NCBI GenBank assembly: GCA_003560935.1
Contig: PWJF01000101.1
Location: 1 to 5,339, forward strand
From: Ignavibacteriales bacterium
GTDB taxonomy: Bacteria; Bacteroidota; Ignavibacteria; T3Sed10-11
Reading direction: 5' to 3'
DNA length: 5,339 nucleotides
Shown here: piece after piece, positions 1 to 5,339 of the stretch
Numbering within the stretch: the first letter of the stretch is position 1
Layout of the letters: each line of letters starts with the position of its first letter
The notes under the pieces: model-generated
Database searches by the model: none
Seen by the model: the letters and a program-made list of their open reading frames with translations, nothing else
Told to the model about the DNA's origin: nothing
Program-made: the position numbers and the translations under genes

Positions 1-352
1 CGCGGGAAGCCCCGGTGTAGTTTTAACCGAACGGGGTACGACATTCGGTTACGCGGATCTTGTCGTCGATATGAGGTCGATCCCGATTATGAAATCATCG
101 GGTTACCCCGTAGTATTTGATGCAACGCATTCGGTGCAGGTCCCGGGCGGAACTGCAGATGCAACAGGCGGCAGACCGGAGTTCATCGCACCGCTTGCAA
201 GAGCTGCGGTGGCGGCCGGTTGTGATGCACTCTTTATTGAGACGAATCCGGATCCGCCCCGTGCAAAAAGCGATGCGGAAAGTCAGCTCGCGCTGGATAA
301 TCTTTACACAATTATCCGTGACGTTTTGTTGATTAAAGATGCGCTTGTTTAA
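1..352 (+). CDS. kdsA: 3-deoxy-8-phosphooctulonate (Kdo-8-P) synthase, C-terminal part, 5' end cut by window
   Basis: Catalyses condensation of phosphoenolpyruvate with arabinose-5-phosphate to Kdo-8-phosphate in the cytoplasm, the committed step of Kdo synthesis. The open frame enters at base 2 and gives 116 residues before TAA at 350-352, roughly the last 40% of a protein usually about 270-285 long. Recognisable family blocks are ERGTTFGY (bases 29-52), the FDATHSVQ block with the metal/active-site histidine (codon 128-130), FIETNPDP with a conserved glutamate (codon 239-241) and AKSDAESQL with a conserved aspartate (codon 272-274). In the last block the sequence is S-D-A, as in metal-dependent enzymes such as the Aquifex one, rather than the C-D-G-P of the E. 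coli metal-independent class; the deciding N-terminal Cys/Asn position lies outside the window. The internal ATG at 71 is a methionine within the protein, not the start. kdsC follows after 37 bases. Confidence 0.96.
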   Translation, partial: AGSPGVVLTERGTTFGYADLVVDMRSIPIMKSSGYPVVFDATHSVQVPGGTADATGGRPEFIAPLARAAVAAGCDALFIETNPDPPRAKSDAESQLALDNLYTIIRDVLLIKDALV

Positions 353-389
353 AATTTGGAACACATAGTGCCGATTAACGTTATATATA
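353..389 (+). other. AT-rich spacer between kdsA and kdsC
   Basis: This 37-base gap is the longest in the window. It holds the palindrome TTATATATAA (381-390), which runs into the kdsC start codon, and the shorter palindrome AACGTT (377-382). There is no Shine-Dalgarno-like purine run at a useful distance before the ATG at 390; the nearest, TTGGAA at 356-361, is almost 30 bases away. No terminator hairpin is visible, so read-through from kdsA is the simplest reading. Confidence 0.5.
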
Positions 390-923
390 ATGTATAAATT
401 TCGTTCAAAAAAGTCTGTTTTAGAAAAATCCCGTTTAATAAAGTTGATACTTCTTGATGTTGACGGTGTCATGACTGACGGTGATATTACATACGGCAAC
501 CTGACCGATTCGGATGAACCGGTTGAGATAAAATCATTCGATGTTCACGATGGGTACGGTGTCGTGCAGGCAATTGAAAAGGGAATCAATGTCGGCATTA
601 TTACCGCACGGAACTCAAAAATCGTACAACTTCGTGCACAAGAGCTCGGCATCACCGATGTATATCAGGGGTCGTTTAACAAAATCGATTCGTATGAAGA
701 TATTATAAAAAAGTACGGCGTCGCGGAACACGAGACGGCATATATGGGCGACGATCTGTTTGATTTGCCGGTACTCGAGAAAGTCGGGTTGAGCGCTGCT
801 CCTTCAACAGCGAGACCTGAAGTTAAACGAAGAGTTGATTATATTACAAAAGCTCCGGGAGGTAGAGGAGCCGTGCGCGAGTTCATCGATCTAATTTTTA
901 AAGCGAAGGGATTTATCGAATAG
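390..923 (+). CDS. kdsC: 3-deoxy-D-manno-octulosonate 8-phosphate phosphatase (HAD superfamily)
   Basis: Hydrolyses Kdo-8-phosphate to Kdo and phosphate in the cytoplasm, the step after KdsA. The 177-residue length matches the small capless KdsC enzymes, which work as tetramers. All four HAD motifs are present: motif I DVDGVMTDG with nucleophile Asp23 and acid/base Asp25; motif II IITAR with Thr72; motif III lysine Lys98 in the QGSFNK block; motif IV GDDLFD with Mg-binding Asp121/Asp122. The C-terminal tail carries the GGRGAVRE block (about residues 157-164) that in KdsC reaches into the neighbouring active site. The start at 390 is the only ATG, GTG or TTG between an upstream in-frame stop (TAG 366-368) and motif I that leaves a normal N terminus, but it has no clear Shine-Dalgarno. 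The next gene begins 8 bases after its stop. Confidence 0.95.
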   Translation: MYKFRSKKSVLEKSRLIKLILLDVDGVMTDGDITYGNLTDSDEPVEIKSFDVHDGYGVVQAIEKGINVGIITARNSKIVQLRAQELGITDVYQGSFNKIDSYEDIIKKYGVAEHETAYMGDDLFDLPVLEKVGLSAAPSTARPEVKRRVDYITKAPGGRGAVREFIDLIFKAKGFIE

Positions 924-924
924 T

Positions 925-931
925 GTGAGGA
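925..931 (+). promoter_or_regulatory. Shine-Dalgarno-like GTGAGGA abutting the start of the unknown gene
   Basis: The purine-rich GTGAGGA directly touches the ATG at 932, so the spacing is far shorter than the usual 5-9 bases. No in-frame ATG, GTG or TTG lies at a better distance downstream; the next methionine is codon 18, at 983. An upstream in-frame TGA (926-928) rules out an earlier start. Initiation probably depends on ribosomes finishing kdsC at 921-923 and restarting 8 bases later. Confidence 0.4.
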
Positions 932-1702
932 ATGGGAGAAGATAATAATACATATCCCCGTCCGTTAACCGAAAAAGAATGGATGCTCGTGGAGTGGATA
1001 TTACCCGAGAATCGAGAGGGATATAGCAAATATCGCGCTCTTTTAAAATCTTTACAGGTTATCGGTTCCGGTCGATGGGGCAGCGGCGATTTTATTCTGG
1101 GGGTGCCTGGCGATACGCCCGATATAACCGGACCTATGGAGCGGATTTTTGCAAACGGTATTATCGAGGCGGAGGAAGGAAAGATTACTGTTTCGGTTCA
1201 TGAGTATGTTGCCGGACAACTTGAAGTACAGATCGCGAACCTGCAGGATGAATCAATCCCCGATGATCTAACTATTAAACGAAAAGCAACATACTCTGTA
1301 TGGAAGCCGGGCGAAGGATGCCCGTTTTGCGGTGGAGGGGTTCGTGAGATTTCCATAAACCGGGATGATCCGGTTGCGGTACTTGCGATTTGCATAAATG
1401 ATAAAAGTATCTGGGTGTATGACGATTCGGACGGAGTAAATTACCCGATACCGGGTACTAATTACTATAATGAATTAATGCTTCATAAAAAGATTAAAGA
1501 TCCCGTGATAGCCTTGCAATCAAAAAATCTGTTTACTATGCTGGGAGATTATTCTGATAGTGATTTACGACAGGCGTTTGTGAGGTACAATAAAACATGG
1601 CACCGTATTTCCATTCAACCCGGGACGGAATCGAACGGTGATAAAAAGGAAAAATTAAAAGACAGCTTAGGTTCTATTTTTAAAGGAAAAAAAGGTGAAT
1701 AA
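932..1702 (+). CDS. Conserved-looking hypothetical protein with a CPFC motif, between kdsC and kdsD
   Basis: I do not recognise the family. The product is 256 residues with no signal peptide and no membrane segment, so it is probably cytoplasmic. The N-terminal third (about 10-80) is rich in aromatic and charged residues and includes LTEKEW, WILPENREGY and a glycine-rich stretch IGSGRWGSGDFILG (44-57) followed by PGDTPD. The middle has CPFCGGG (Cys130, Cys133), which could be half of a zinc site; Cys154 is the only other cysteine. The C-terminal part contains many Tyr/Asn/Asp residues and ends in a charged lysine-rich tail (about 237-256). Its start is 8 bases after kdsC and its last 8 bases overlap kdsD, so it is firmly built into the operon and its base use resembles the neighbours. 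A role linked to Kdo or LPS supply is inferred from position only. Confidence 0.85.
   Translation: MGEDNNTYPRPLTEKEWMLVEWILPENREGYSKYRALLKSLQVIGSGRWGSGDFILGVPGDTPDITGPMERIFANGIIEAEEGKITVSVHEYVAGQLEVQIANLQDESIPDDLTIKRKATYSVWKPGEGCPFCGGGVREISINRDDPVAVLAICINDKSIWVYDDSDGVNYPIPGTNYYNELMLHKKIKDPVIALQSKNLFTMLGDYSDSDLRQAFVRYNKTWHRISIQPGTESNGDKKEKLKDSLGSIFKGKKGE
1682..1687 (+). promoter_or_regulatory. Ribosome binding site AAAGGA for the GTG start of kdsD
   Basis: AAAGGA ends 7 bases before the GTG at 1695-1697. The good spacing supports GTG as the true start, even though it lies inside the last codons of the preceding gene. No ATG is available until codon 61, deep inside the sugar-isomerase domain. 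Confidence 0.7.
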
Positions 1703-2702
1703 CGAACAGACAACAATTTCTACTACCGGTACTGCCGACATCATCGAGCGGGGAAGGAGTGTTGTCGAGATTGAACATAAAGCGATTCAGGATTTGTACA
1801 ACAGAATAGATGAATCGTTCGCACAGGCAGTTGAATTAATTCTGAACTGCAAAGGGCGCATTGTCATCACCGGTATGGGGAAATCGGGAATTGTCGGGAA
1901 AAAGATCGTCGCAACGATGAACTCTACCGGAACCCCCGCTATCTATCTTCACCCATCGGATGCTGTACACGGTGATCTTGGCATGGTGCGAAACGAGGAT
2001 ATCGTTATATGTATTTCAAAAAGTGGAAACACGGAAGAGATACTGAATCTACTTCCTCTTTTCCTGCGTATTAAAGTACCGATCATAGCGGTTGTGGGAA
2101 ATGTGCAATCAAAGATCGCACAACATGCGCAGATAATCCTTGATATCAGCGTGGAGCAGGAAGCCTGTACTCTTGACCTTGCACCGACCGCATCGACTAC
2201 CGCAACATTAGTTCTCGGAGATGCGCTGGCGGTAACGTTACTGGAGAAACGAAATTTCACGCGAGAAGATTTTGCCCGGTTCCATCCGGGTGGGCATATC
2301 GGAAAGCGACTCCTGCTCAAAGTGCGTGAAATGATGGTTAAAGACGAGGCGATTCCGGTCGTGAAAGAATCGGTCTCGTTAAAAGATGCAATTATTGAGA
2401 TGACGACAAAGAGACTTGGAGCAACCTGTATTATCGATGAAGATGGGCATCTCAGCGGAATTATTACCGACGGTGATTTGCGCCGTTTACTCGGAAGAAC
2501 GCTGGCTCTGAACTCGTTGACGGCAGCCGATGCTATGACTAAAAATCCAAAAACAATAGGACCCGGAGCGCTTGCAGCGACTGCAATGCAGCAGATGGAG
2601 ATGTATAGCATCACGCAGCTTATTGTTGTCGACGACTTTAATAAACCGGTTGGTATGATTCATTTACATGATCTGGTGAAGGCGGGGTTATCGGAACGAT
2701 GA
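1695..2702 (+). CDS. kdsD: D-arabinose-5-phosphate isomerase (SIS domain plus two CBS domains)
   Basis: Interconverts ribulose-5-phosphate and arabinose-5-phosphate, supplying the KdsA substrate. The 335-residue length and architecture match KdsD/KpsF: a SIS domain at about 45-185, then tandem CBS domains at about 213-270 and 279-333. Residues equivalent to the E. coli catalytic set are present with a constant offset of four: Lys63 in GMGKSG, Glu115 in SGNTEE, Glu156 in the QEACTLDLAPT block and His197 in FHPGG. His92 in the VHGDLGM block is also conserved. It starts with GTG, overlaps the unknown gene by 8 bases and shares ATGA with lptC, so it is probably translationally coupled on both sides. 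Paralogs called KpsF (capsule) or GutQ have the same fold; neighbouring kdsA and kdsC favour the housekeeping KdsD role. The CBS pair may sense a nucleotide or sugar nucleotide, which the sequence cannot settle. Confidence 0.95.
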   Translation: MNNEQTTISTTGTADIIERGRSVVEIEHKAIQDLYNRIDESFAQAVELILNCKGRIVITGMGKSGIVGKKIVATMNSTGTPAIYLHPSDAVHGDLGMVRNEDIVICISKSGNTEEILNLLPLFLRIKVPIIAVVGNVQSKIAQHAQIILDISVEQEACTLDLAPTASTTATLVLGDALAVTLLEKRNFTREDFARFHPGGHIGKRLLLKVREMMVKDEAIPVVKESVSLKDAIIEMTTKRLGATCIIDEDGHLSGIITDGDLRRLLGRTLALNSLTAADAMTKNPKTIGPGALAATAMQQMEMYSITQLIVVDDFNKPVGMIHLHDLVKAGLSER

Positions 2703-3241
2703 AATCAAGTATGATTATTTTTGTAGTAATATTGTTTATTGCCGGAGGGTTGGCAGGATGCGAACAACGCATCCGTCCAAGTGTAGTTGAAGGCATCACT
2801 GCCGAAGAAATGCCCGACCAGGAAAGCTGGAACAGTAAAATAATAATTTCGAACGAAGGGGTAATATCAGCAATAATTCACGCCGGCTATATTGCAGTAT
2901 TTAATGATAAAAAATTAACATTGCTTGAAGATGGTGTTCATGTGGATTTTTATAATGAAGAGGGTTTGATAACATCAATCCTGACTTCCGACCGGGGAGA
3001 AGTCGATGATGAAACCCAGGATCTCTCAGGGTATGGTAATGTTATTATCGAAGGAGATGACGGTACGATTCTTGAAACGGAGGAAATTCACTGGAAAAAC
3101 GAAACTGAACGTATCCATACCGACGTGTTTGTGAAGATAACATCTCCCGAAGAGATCATTCAGGGATATGGCCTGGAGTCGGATGCAGCTTTGTCAAATT
3201 ATACAATTTATCGTGTAACCGGGCAGACTCGTGTTGAATAA
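2699..3241 (+). CDS. lptC: LptC-like LPS export lipoprotein
   Basis: The product has 180 residues, close to proteobacterial LptC (about 190). In the Lpt machine LptC sits on the periplasmic side of the LptB2FG complex and passes LPS to LptA. Residues 1-20 form a hydrophobic signal ending in the lipobox L18-A19-G20-Cys21, so the protein appears to be a lipoprotein rather than having the uncleaved transmembrane anchor of E. coli LptC. From about residue 75 to 171 it shows the LptC/OstA-type beta pattern: a strand pair with SDRGEVDD, GYGNVIIEGDDGTILETEE, then HWKNE, TDVFVKI and GYGLESD, which matches the family's alternating 'de-novo strand, G-x-V, T-x-x-L-x-W' layout. Its ATG overlaps the kdsD stop (ATGA). 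A GGCGGGG run (2681-2687) 11 bases upstream is a weak ribosome site. The assignment rests on pattern and context, as identity to characterised LptC is low. Confidence 0.82.
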   Translation: MKSSMIIFVVILFIAGGLAGCEQRIRPSVVEGITAEEMPDQESWNSKIIISNEGVISAIIHAGYIAVFNDKKLTLLEDGVHVDFYNEEGLITSILTSDRGEVDDETQDLSGYGNVIIEGDDGTILETEEIHWKNETERIHTDVFVKITSPEEIIQGYGLESDAALSNYTIYRVTGQTRVE

Positions 3242-3258
3242 CCGATACAAGAGAATCC

Positions 3259-3267
3259 GGAGAGGGG
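3259..3267 (+). promoter_or_regulatory. Strong ribosome binding site for the OstA-like gene
   Basis: GGAGAGGGG ends 7 bases before the ATG at 3275 and lies in the 33-base gap after lptC. It is the strongest Shine-Dalgarno in the window and fixes the start. It also suggests this gene is translated independently, not only by coupling, which would suit a bridge protein needed in larger amounts than the membrane components. Confidence 0.7.
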
Positions 3268-3274
3268 CTGAACG

Positions 3275-4561
3275 ATGAGCAAGAGTGTTTGCGTTTTAAT
3301 GATTTGTTGTCTATTTATAGGTCCAATACTATTATCCGATGAAAATGACGTCATCATAATAAGGAATGCCGACAGCTTGATAGGAAAAAGAATCGATGGT
3401 GAAAATATACGGGAACTGGTCGGTAACGTAATCCTTGAGCAGAGGGACGTCCTCGTATATTGCGATCGTGCGATACATTATCCGGCAAGAAATAATGCCT
3501 TTCTTGAAGGCAACGTACGGGTTGTTGATGACACCGTTACGCTTATTGCCGACCAGGGATTCTATCACGGCAATGATCGGATCCTCGACGGTGAAGGAAA
3601 TCTTTATCTCGATGACGGTGTAACCCGTCTCACGGCACATTACGGAAAATATTATATAGACGAGAAGATTGCGGAATTCTGGGAAAATGTTATCGTCGAT
3701 GACCCCGCAGGTATAATTTATTCGGATCACCTGGTACACAGACGGGATGAAGGATTCTCAACGGCAACCGGTAACGTTCGTGTAGTGGATCGTGAACGCG
3801 GTACGACTGTTTACGGGGAACTTCTGGAGTATAACAGTGAAACAGGGTATAGCAGGATGAAGGAATCCCCGGTTCTTGTACATATAGACACAACCGATAC
3901 GGGACAAATCGATACTTTGATAGTTAAAAGCAGTATAATGGAATCTGAAATTGAGGATACCGCACGAAAATTTATCGCTATCGATGAAGTTGAAATGAAT
4001 CGAGACGAACTGTCTGCACGCGGCAGGTTGGCGACATACTTGGTCGAAACGGATGAATTAAGTCTCACAGGATCACCGATTTTATGGTATCAGGAGAATC
4101 AGATTACAGGGGATTCGATACATGTCAAGCTCGAAGAACGGCGTCTACGAACACTTGAAGTTTACGAGCGGTCATTCGCAATTTCTAAAAGTGACGTACG
4201 GTATCCCGAACGATTCAACCAATTAACGGGCATCGAGTTGACAATGTGGTTCAAGAACGATGAGATAGAGAAAATAGAAGTCCGTGATCAGGCAACAAGT
4301 GTGTATTATTTGTATGAAGATATGCTGCCGAATGGGGTTAATCATGTAACCGGAGACAAAATTACGTTGTTGTTTGTCGATGGAGAAATTGACGAATTGA
4401 AGATCGTCGGAGGAATTGAAGGGCAATATAACCCGGAAAATCTTGTTCGCGGGCGGGAATCAACATTCAATCTTCCCGGGTTTAACTGGAGAAATGACAG
4501 ACCCATACTGTCTGTTCCGGATCGAACAATGATACATCACCCGATTGGAGCTGTAAGATAA
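3275..4561 (+). CDS. OstA/LptA-like periplasmic LPS transport protein, enlarged form
   Basis: The product is a 428-residue secreted beta-repeat protein of the OstA/LptA type. LptA proteins form a beta-jellyroll bridge carrying LPS from LptC to LptD at the outer membrane. Residues 1-20 are a hydrophobic signal sequence; cleavage around Leu20-Ser21 is plausible. From residue 50 the chain is built of G-N-V-led strand units: GNVILEQ (50), GNVRVVDD (79), GNLYLDDG (108), ENVIVDD (137), GNVRVVDR (166), with more divergent units at 197, 237 and 266. The C-terminal part has a block (352-391) with [10 protein letters not shown], then an IVGG segment and QYNPENL, that I recall as typical of OstA-like proteins in FCB-group bacteria. 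E. coli LptA is only about 185 residues, so this version is more than twice as long. Position between lptC and lptB is exactly where lptA sits in proteobacteria. An LptD N-terminal-like role without the barrel is the main alternative. Confidence 0.85.
   Translation: MSKSVCVLMICCLFIGPILLSDENDVIIIRNADSLIGKRIDGENIRELVGNVILEQRDVLVYCDRAIHYPARNNAFLEGNVRVVDDTVTLIADQGFYHGNDRILDGEGNLYLDDGVTRLTAHYGKYYIDEKIAEFWENVIVDDPAGIIYSDHLVHRRDEGFSTATGNVRVVDRERGTTVYGELLEYNSETGYSRMKESPVLVHIDTTDTGQIDTLIVKSSIMESEIEDTARKFIAIDEVEMNRDELSARGRLATYLVETDELSLTGSPILWYQENQITGDSIHVKLEERRLRTLEVYERSFAISKSDVRYPERFNQLTGIELTMWFKNDEIEKIEVRDQATSVYYLYEDMLPNGVNHVTGDKITLLFVDGEIDELKIVGGIEGQYNPENLVRGRESTFNLPGFNWRNDRPILSVPDRTMIHHPIGAVR
3422..3856 (+). 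repeat. Five gap-free 29-residue protein repeats in the OstA-like protein
   Basis: Residues 50, 79, 108, 137 and 166 each begin a unit with the pattern [G/E]-N-[V/L]-x-[L/V]; the spacing is exactly 29 residues four times running, so the repeats cover residues 50-194. Conservation is at the level of protein pattern; the DNA copies are not similar enough to be recent duplications. Each unit fits two antiparallel beta strands joined by turns, that is one rung of a beta-jellyroll. After an irregular stretch (195-236) the 29-residue step reappears once between 237 and 266. Confidence 0.75.
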
Positions 4562-5339
4562 TGAGCGTACCTGGAAAAAAAGAACTGGTCGAACTTGATC
4601 AACTGACAGAGACCGAACGGAAAGCGGAACGCAATAGTGTCATTTATACAAAAGACTTATATAAACGATACGGTAAAAGGTATGTCGTTGAGGATGTTTC
4701 GATTGAATTGAAGCAGGGAGAAGTGGTCGGCCTGCTCGGTCCGAATGGCGCCGGAAAAACAACAACGTTCTACATGATCGTTGGATTGATTAAACCGACA
4801 TCCGGTAAGATTTTTCTGGACGGGAACGATATTACGCGGGTACCGATGTATAAACGTTCTCGGTATGGATTGGGATATTTACCGCAGGAAGCATCAATAT
4901 TCAGAAGATTGACAGTTAAGCAGAACATCATGTCGATACTTGAGTTACGTAAAATGTCAAAAGCTGAACGACATGAGCGATGCGATCAGTTGATGGAAGA
5001 TTTTGGTATTGCGCACTTAAAGGACAGTTACGGCTATATACTCTCCGGTGGAGAGCGAAGAAGAACCGAAATAGCGCGTTCTCTGGCAACCGACCCGAAA
5101 TTCATTCTGCTCGATGAACCGTTTGCGGGGATCGATCCTATTGCAGTTGAAGACTTAATGGAATTGGTGAAAAGTTTGAGTGATAGAGGAATCGGTGTTT
5201 TGGTTACGGATCATAATGTACATGAAGCGCTCTCGATTACCTGCCGGTCGTATTTGTTGTTCGAGGGAAGTATTTTAAAAAGCGGTTCTGCCGAGGAGCT
5301 TGCGAATGACGAGCAGGTACGGAAATTATATCTCGGTGA
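4561..5339 (+). CDS. lptB: LPS export ABC transporter ATPase LptB, 3' end cut by window
   Basis: The ATPase of the LptB2FG complex, acting on the cytoplasmic face of the inner membrane to drive LPS extraction. The visible 259 residues contain every ABC element: Walker [10 protein letters not shown] (60-68), Q-loop Gln109 in the [12 protein letters not shown] block that is nearly diagnostic of LptB, signature LSGGE (161-165) followed by RRR, Walker B FILLDEP (181-187) with catalytic Glu186, D-loop AGIDP and switch His218 in TDHNV. The frame is still open at the edge after VRKLYLG; LptB usually ends a few residues later. The final TGA of the window is out of frame. The start ATG overlaps the preceding TAA by one base, with GGAG (4547-4550) 10 bases upstream. 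Compared with E. coli LptB there are about 25 extra, highly charged residues before the ATPase core. Confidence 0.97.
   Translation, partial: MSVPGKKELVELDQLTETERKAERNSVIYTKDLYKRYGKRYVVEDVSIELKQGEVVGLLGPNGAGKTTTFYMIVGLIKPTSGKIFLDGNDITRVPMYKRSRYGLGYLPQEASIFRRLTVKQNIMSILELRKMSKAERHERCDQLMEDFGIAHLKDSYGYILSGGERRRTEIARSLATDPKFILLDEPFAGIDPIAVEDLMELVKSLSDRGIGVLVTDHNVHEALSITCRSYLLFEGSILKSGSAEELANDEQVRKLYLG

Noticed and set aside
356..391. Possible sigma-70-type promoter: TTGGAA at 356-361 and TATAAT at 386-391
   Set aside because: The spacer is 24 bases, well beyond the usual 16-19, and the TATAAT overlaps the kdsC start codon. AT-rich sequence gives such matches by chance.
95..499. Minus-strand open frame (134 residues) across the kdsA-kdsC junction
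   Set aside because: It covers conserved coding sequence of both genes on the other strand and its translation is cysteine/arginine-rich without family features.
1308..1328. Hairpin CGGGC-7-base loop-GCCCG followed by TTTT, resembling an intrinsic terminator
   Set aside because: The stem is only 5 base pairs, the T run only 4, and it sits in the middle of an open frame encoding the CPFC motif. It could cause a pause but is not supported as a terminator.
1319..1333. CPFC as a thioredoxin/DsbA-type redox active site in the unknown protein
   Set aside because: The motif is followed by GGG rather than a helix, there is no cis-proline block or thioredoxin-like strand order around it, and there is no export signal. 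A metal knuckle is at least as likely.
1949..2614. Long minus-strand open frame (221 residues) opposite kdsD
   Set aside because: It lies entirely within a well-conserved SIS/CBS coding region; its translation is a low-complexity Ser/Arg/Ile-rich shadow with no recognisable domain.
3305..3313. Cys11-Cys12 in the signal sequence of the OstA-like protein as a lipobox
   Set aside because: The preceding residues L-M-I lack the required small residue before the cysteine, and the cysteines sit in the middle of the hydrophobic stretch rather than at its end.
5337..5339. TGA at the end of the window as the lptB stop codon
   Set aside because: It is out of frame: counting from the ATG at 4561 the last full codon is GGT (5335-5337), leaving GA as the start of the next codon. 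The gene continues past the edge.

Overview
The window is a slice of a chromosomal operon from a diderm (LPS-bearing) bacterium. Seven genes all read left to right, packed with gaps of at most 37 bases or with overlaps of 1 to 8 bases. Six are recognisable and serve one purpose: making Kdo, the acidic sugar that joins lipid A to the LPS core, and moving finished LPS out of the inner membrane. The seventh, between kdsC and kdsD, is an unrecognised cytoplasmic protein. No RNA genes, mobile elements, CRISPR arrays, convincing promoters or terminators were seen. There is no gene-free stretch over 300 bases; the longest gap is 37 bases.

Layout: 3' part of kdsA (1-352, cut by the window edge); kdsC (390-923); unknown 256-residue protein (932-1702); kdsD/kpsF-type arabinose-5-phosphate isomerase (1695-2702, GTG start); LptC-like lipoprotein (2699-3241); large OstA/LptA-like periplasmic protein (3275-4561); lptB ATPase (4561 to the right edge, missing its last few codons).

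How the genes work together: KdsD converts ribulose-5-phosphate to arabinose-5-phosphate, KdsA condenses that with phosphoenolpyruvate to Kdo-8-phosphate, and KdsC removes the phosphate to give Kdo. LptB powers the inner-membrane LPS extractor. LptC accepts LPS on the periplasmic side, and the OstA-type protein would form part of the bridge to the outer membrane. kdsB, waaA, lptF/G and lptD are not in the window.

Organism: the mid-40s GC by eye, a KdsA of the presumed metal-dependent type, an LptC carrying a lipobox rather than a plain membrane anchor, and an OstA protein more than twice the length of proteobacterial LptA all point away from Gammaproteobacteria. They fit the Bacteroidota/Ignavibacteria/related candidate-phylum (FCB) side of the tree. 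This placement is an inference with modest confidence. Shine-Dalgarno sequences are present before some genes (kdsD, the OstA gene, lptB) and poor before others (kdsC, the unknown gene).

The region is mostly a conventional housekeeping cluster. The parts most worth a second look are the unknown gene locked into the operon by overlap, and a regular 29-residue repeat in the OstA-like protein.
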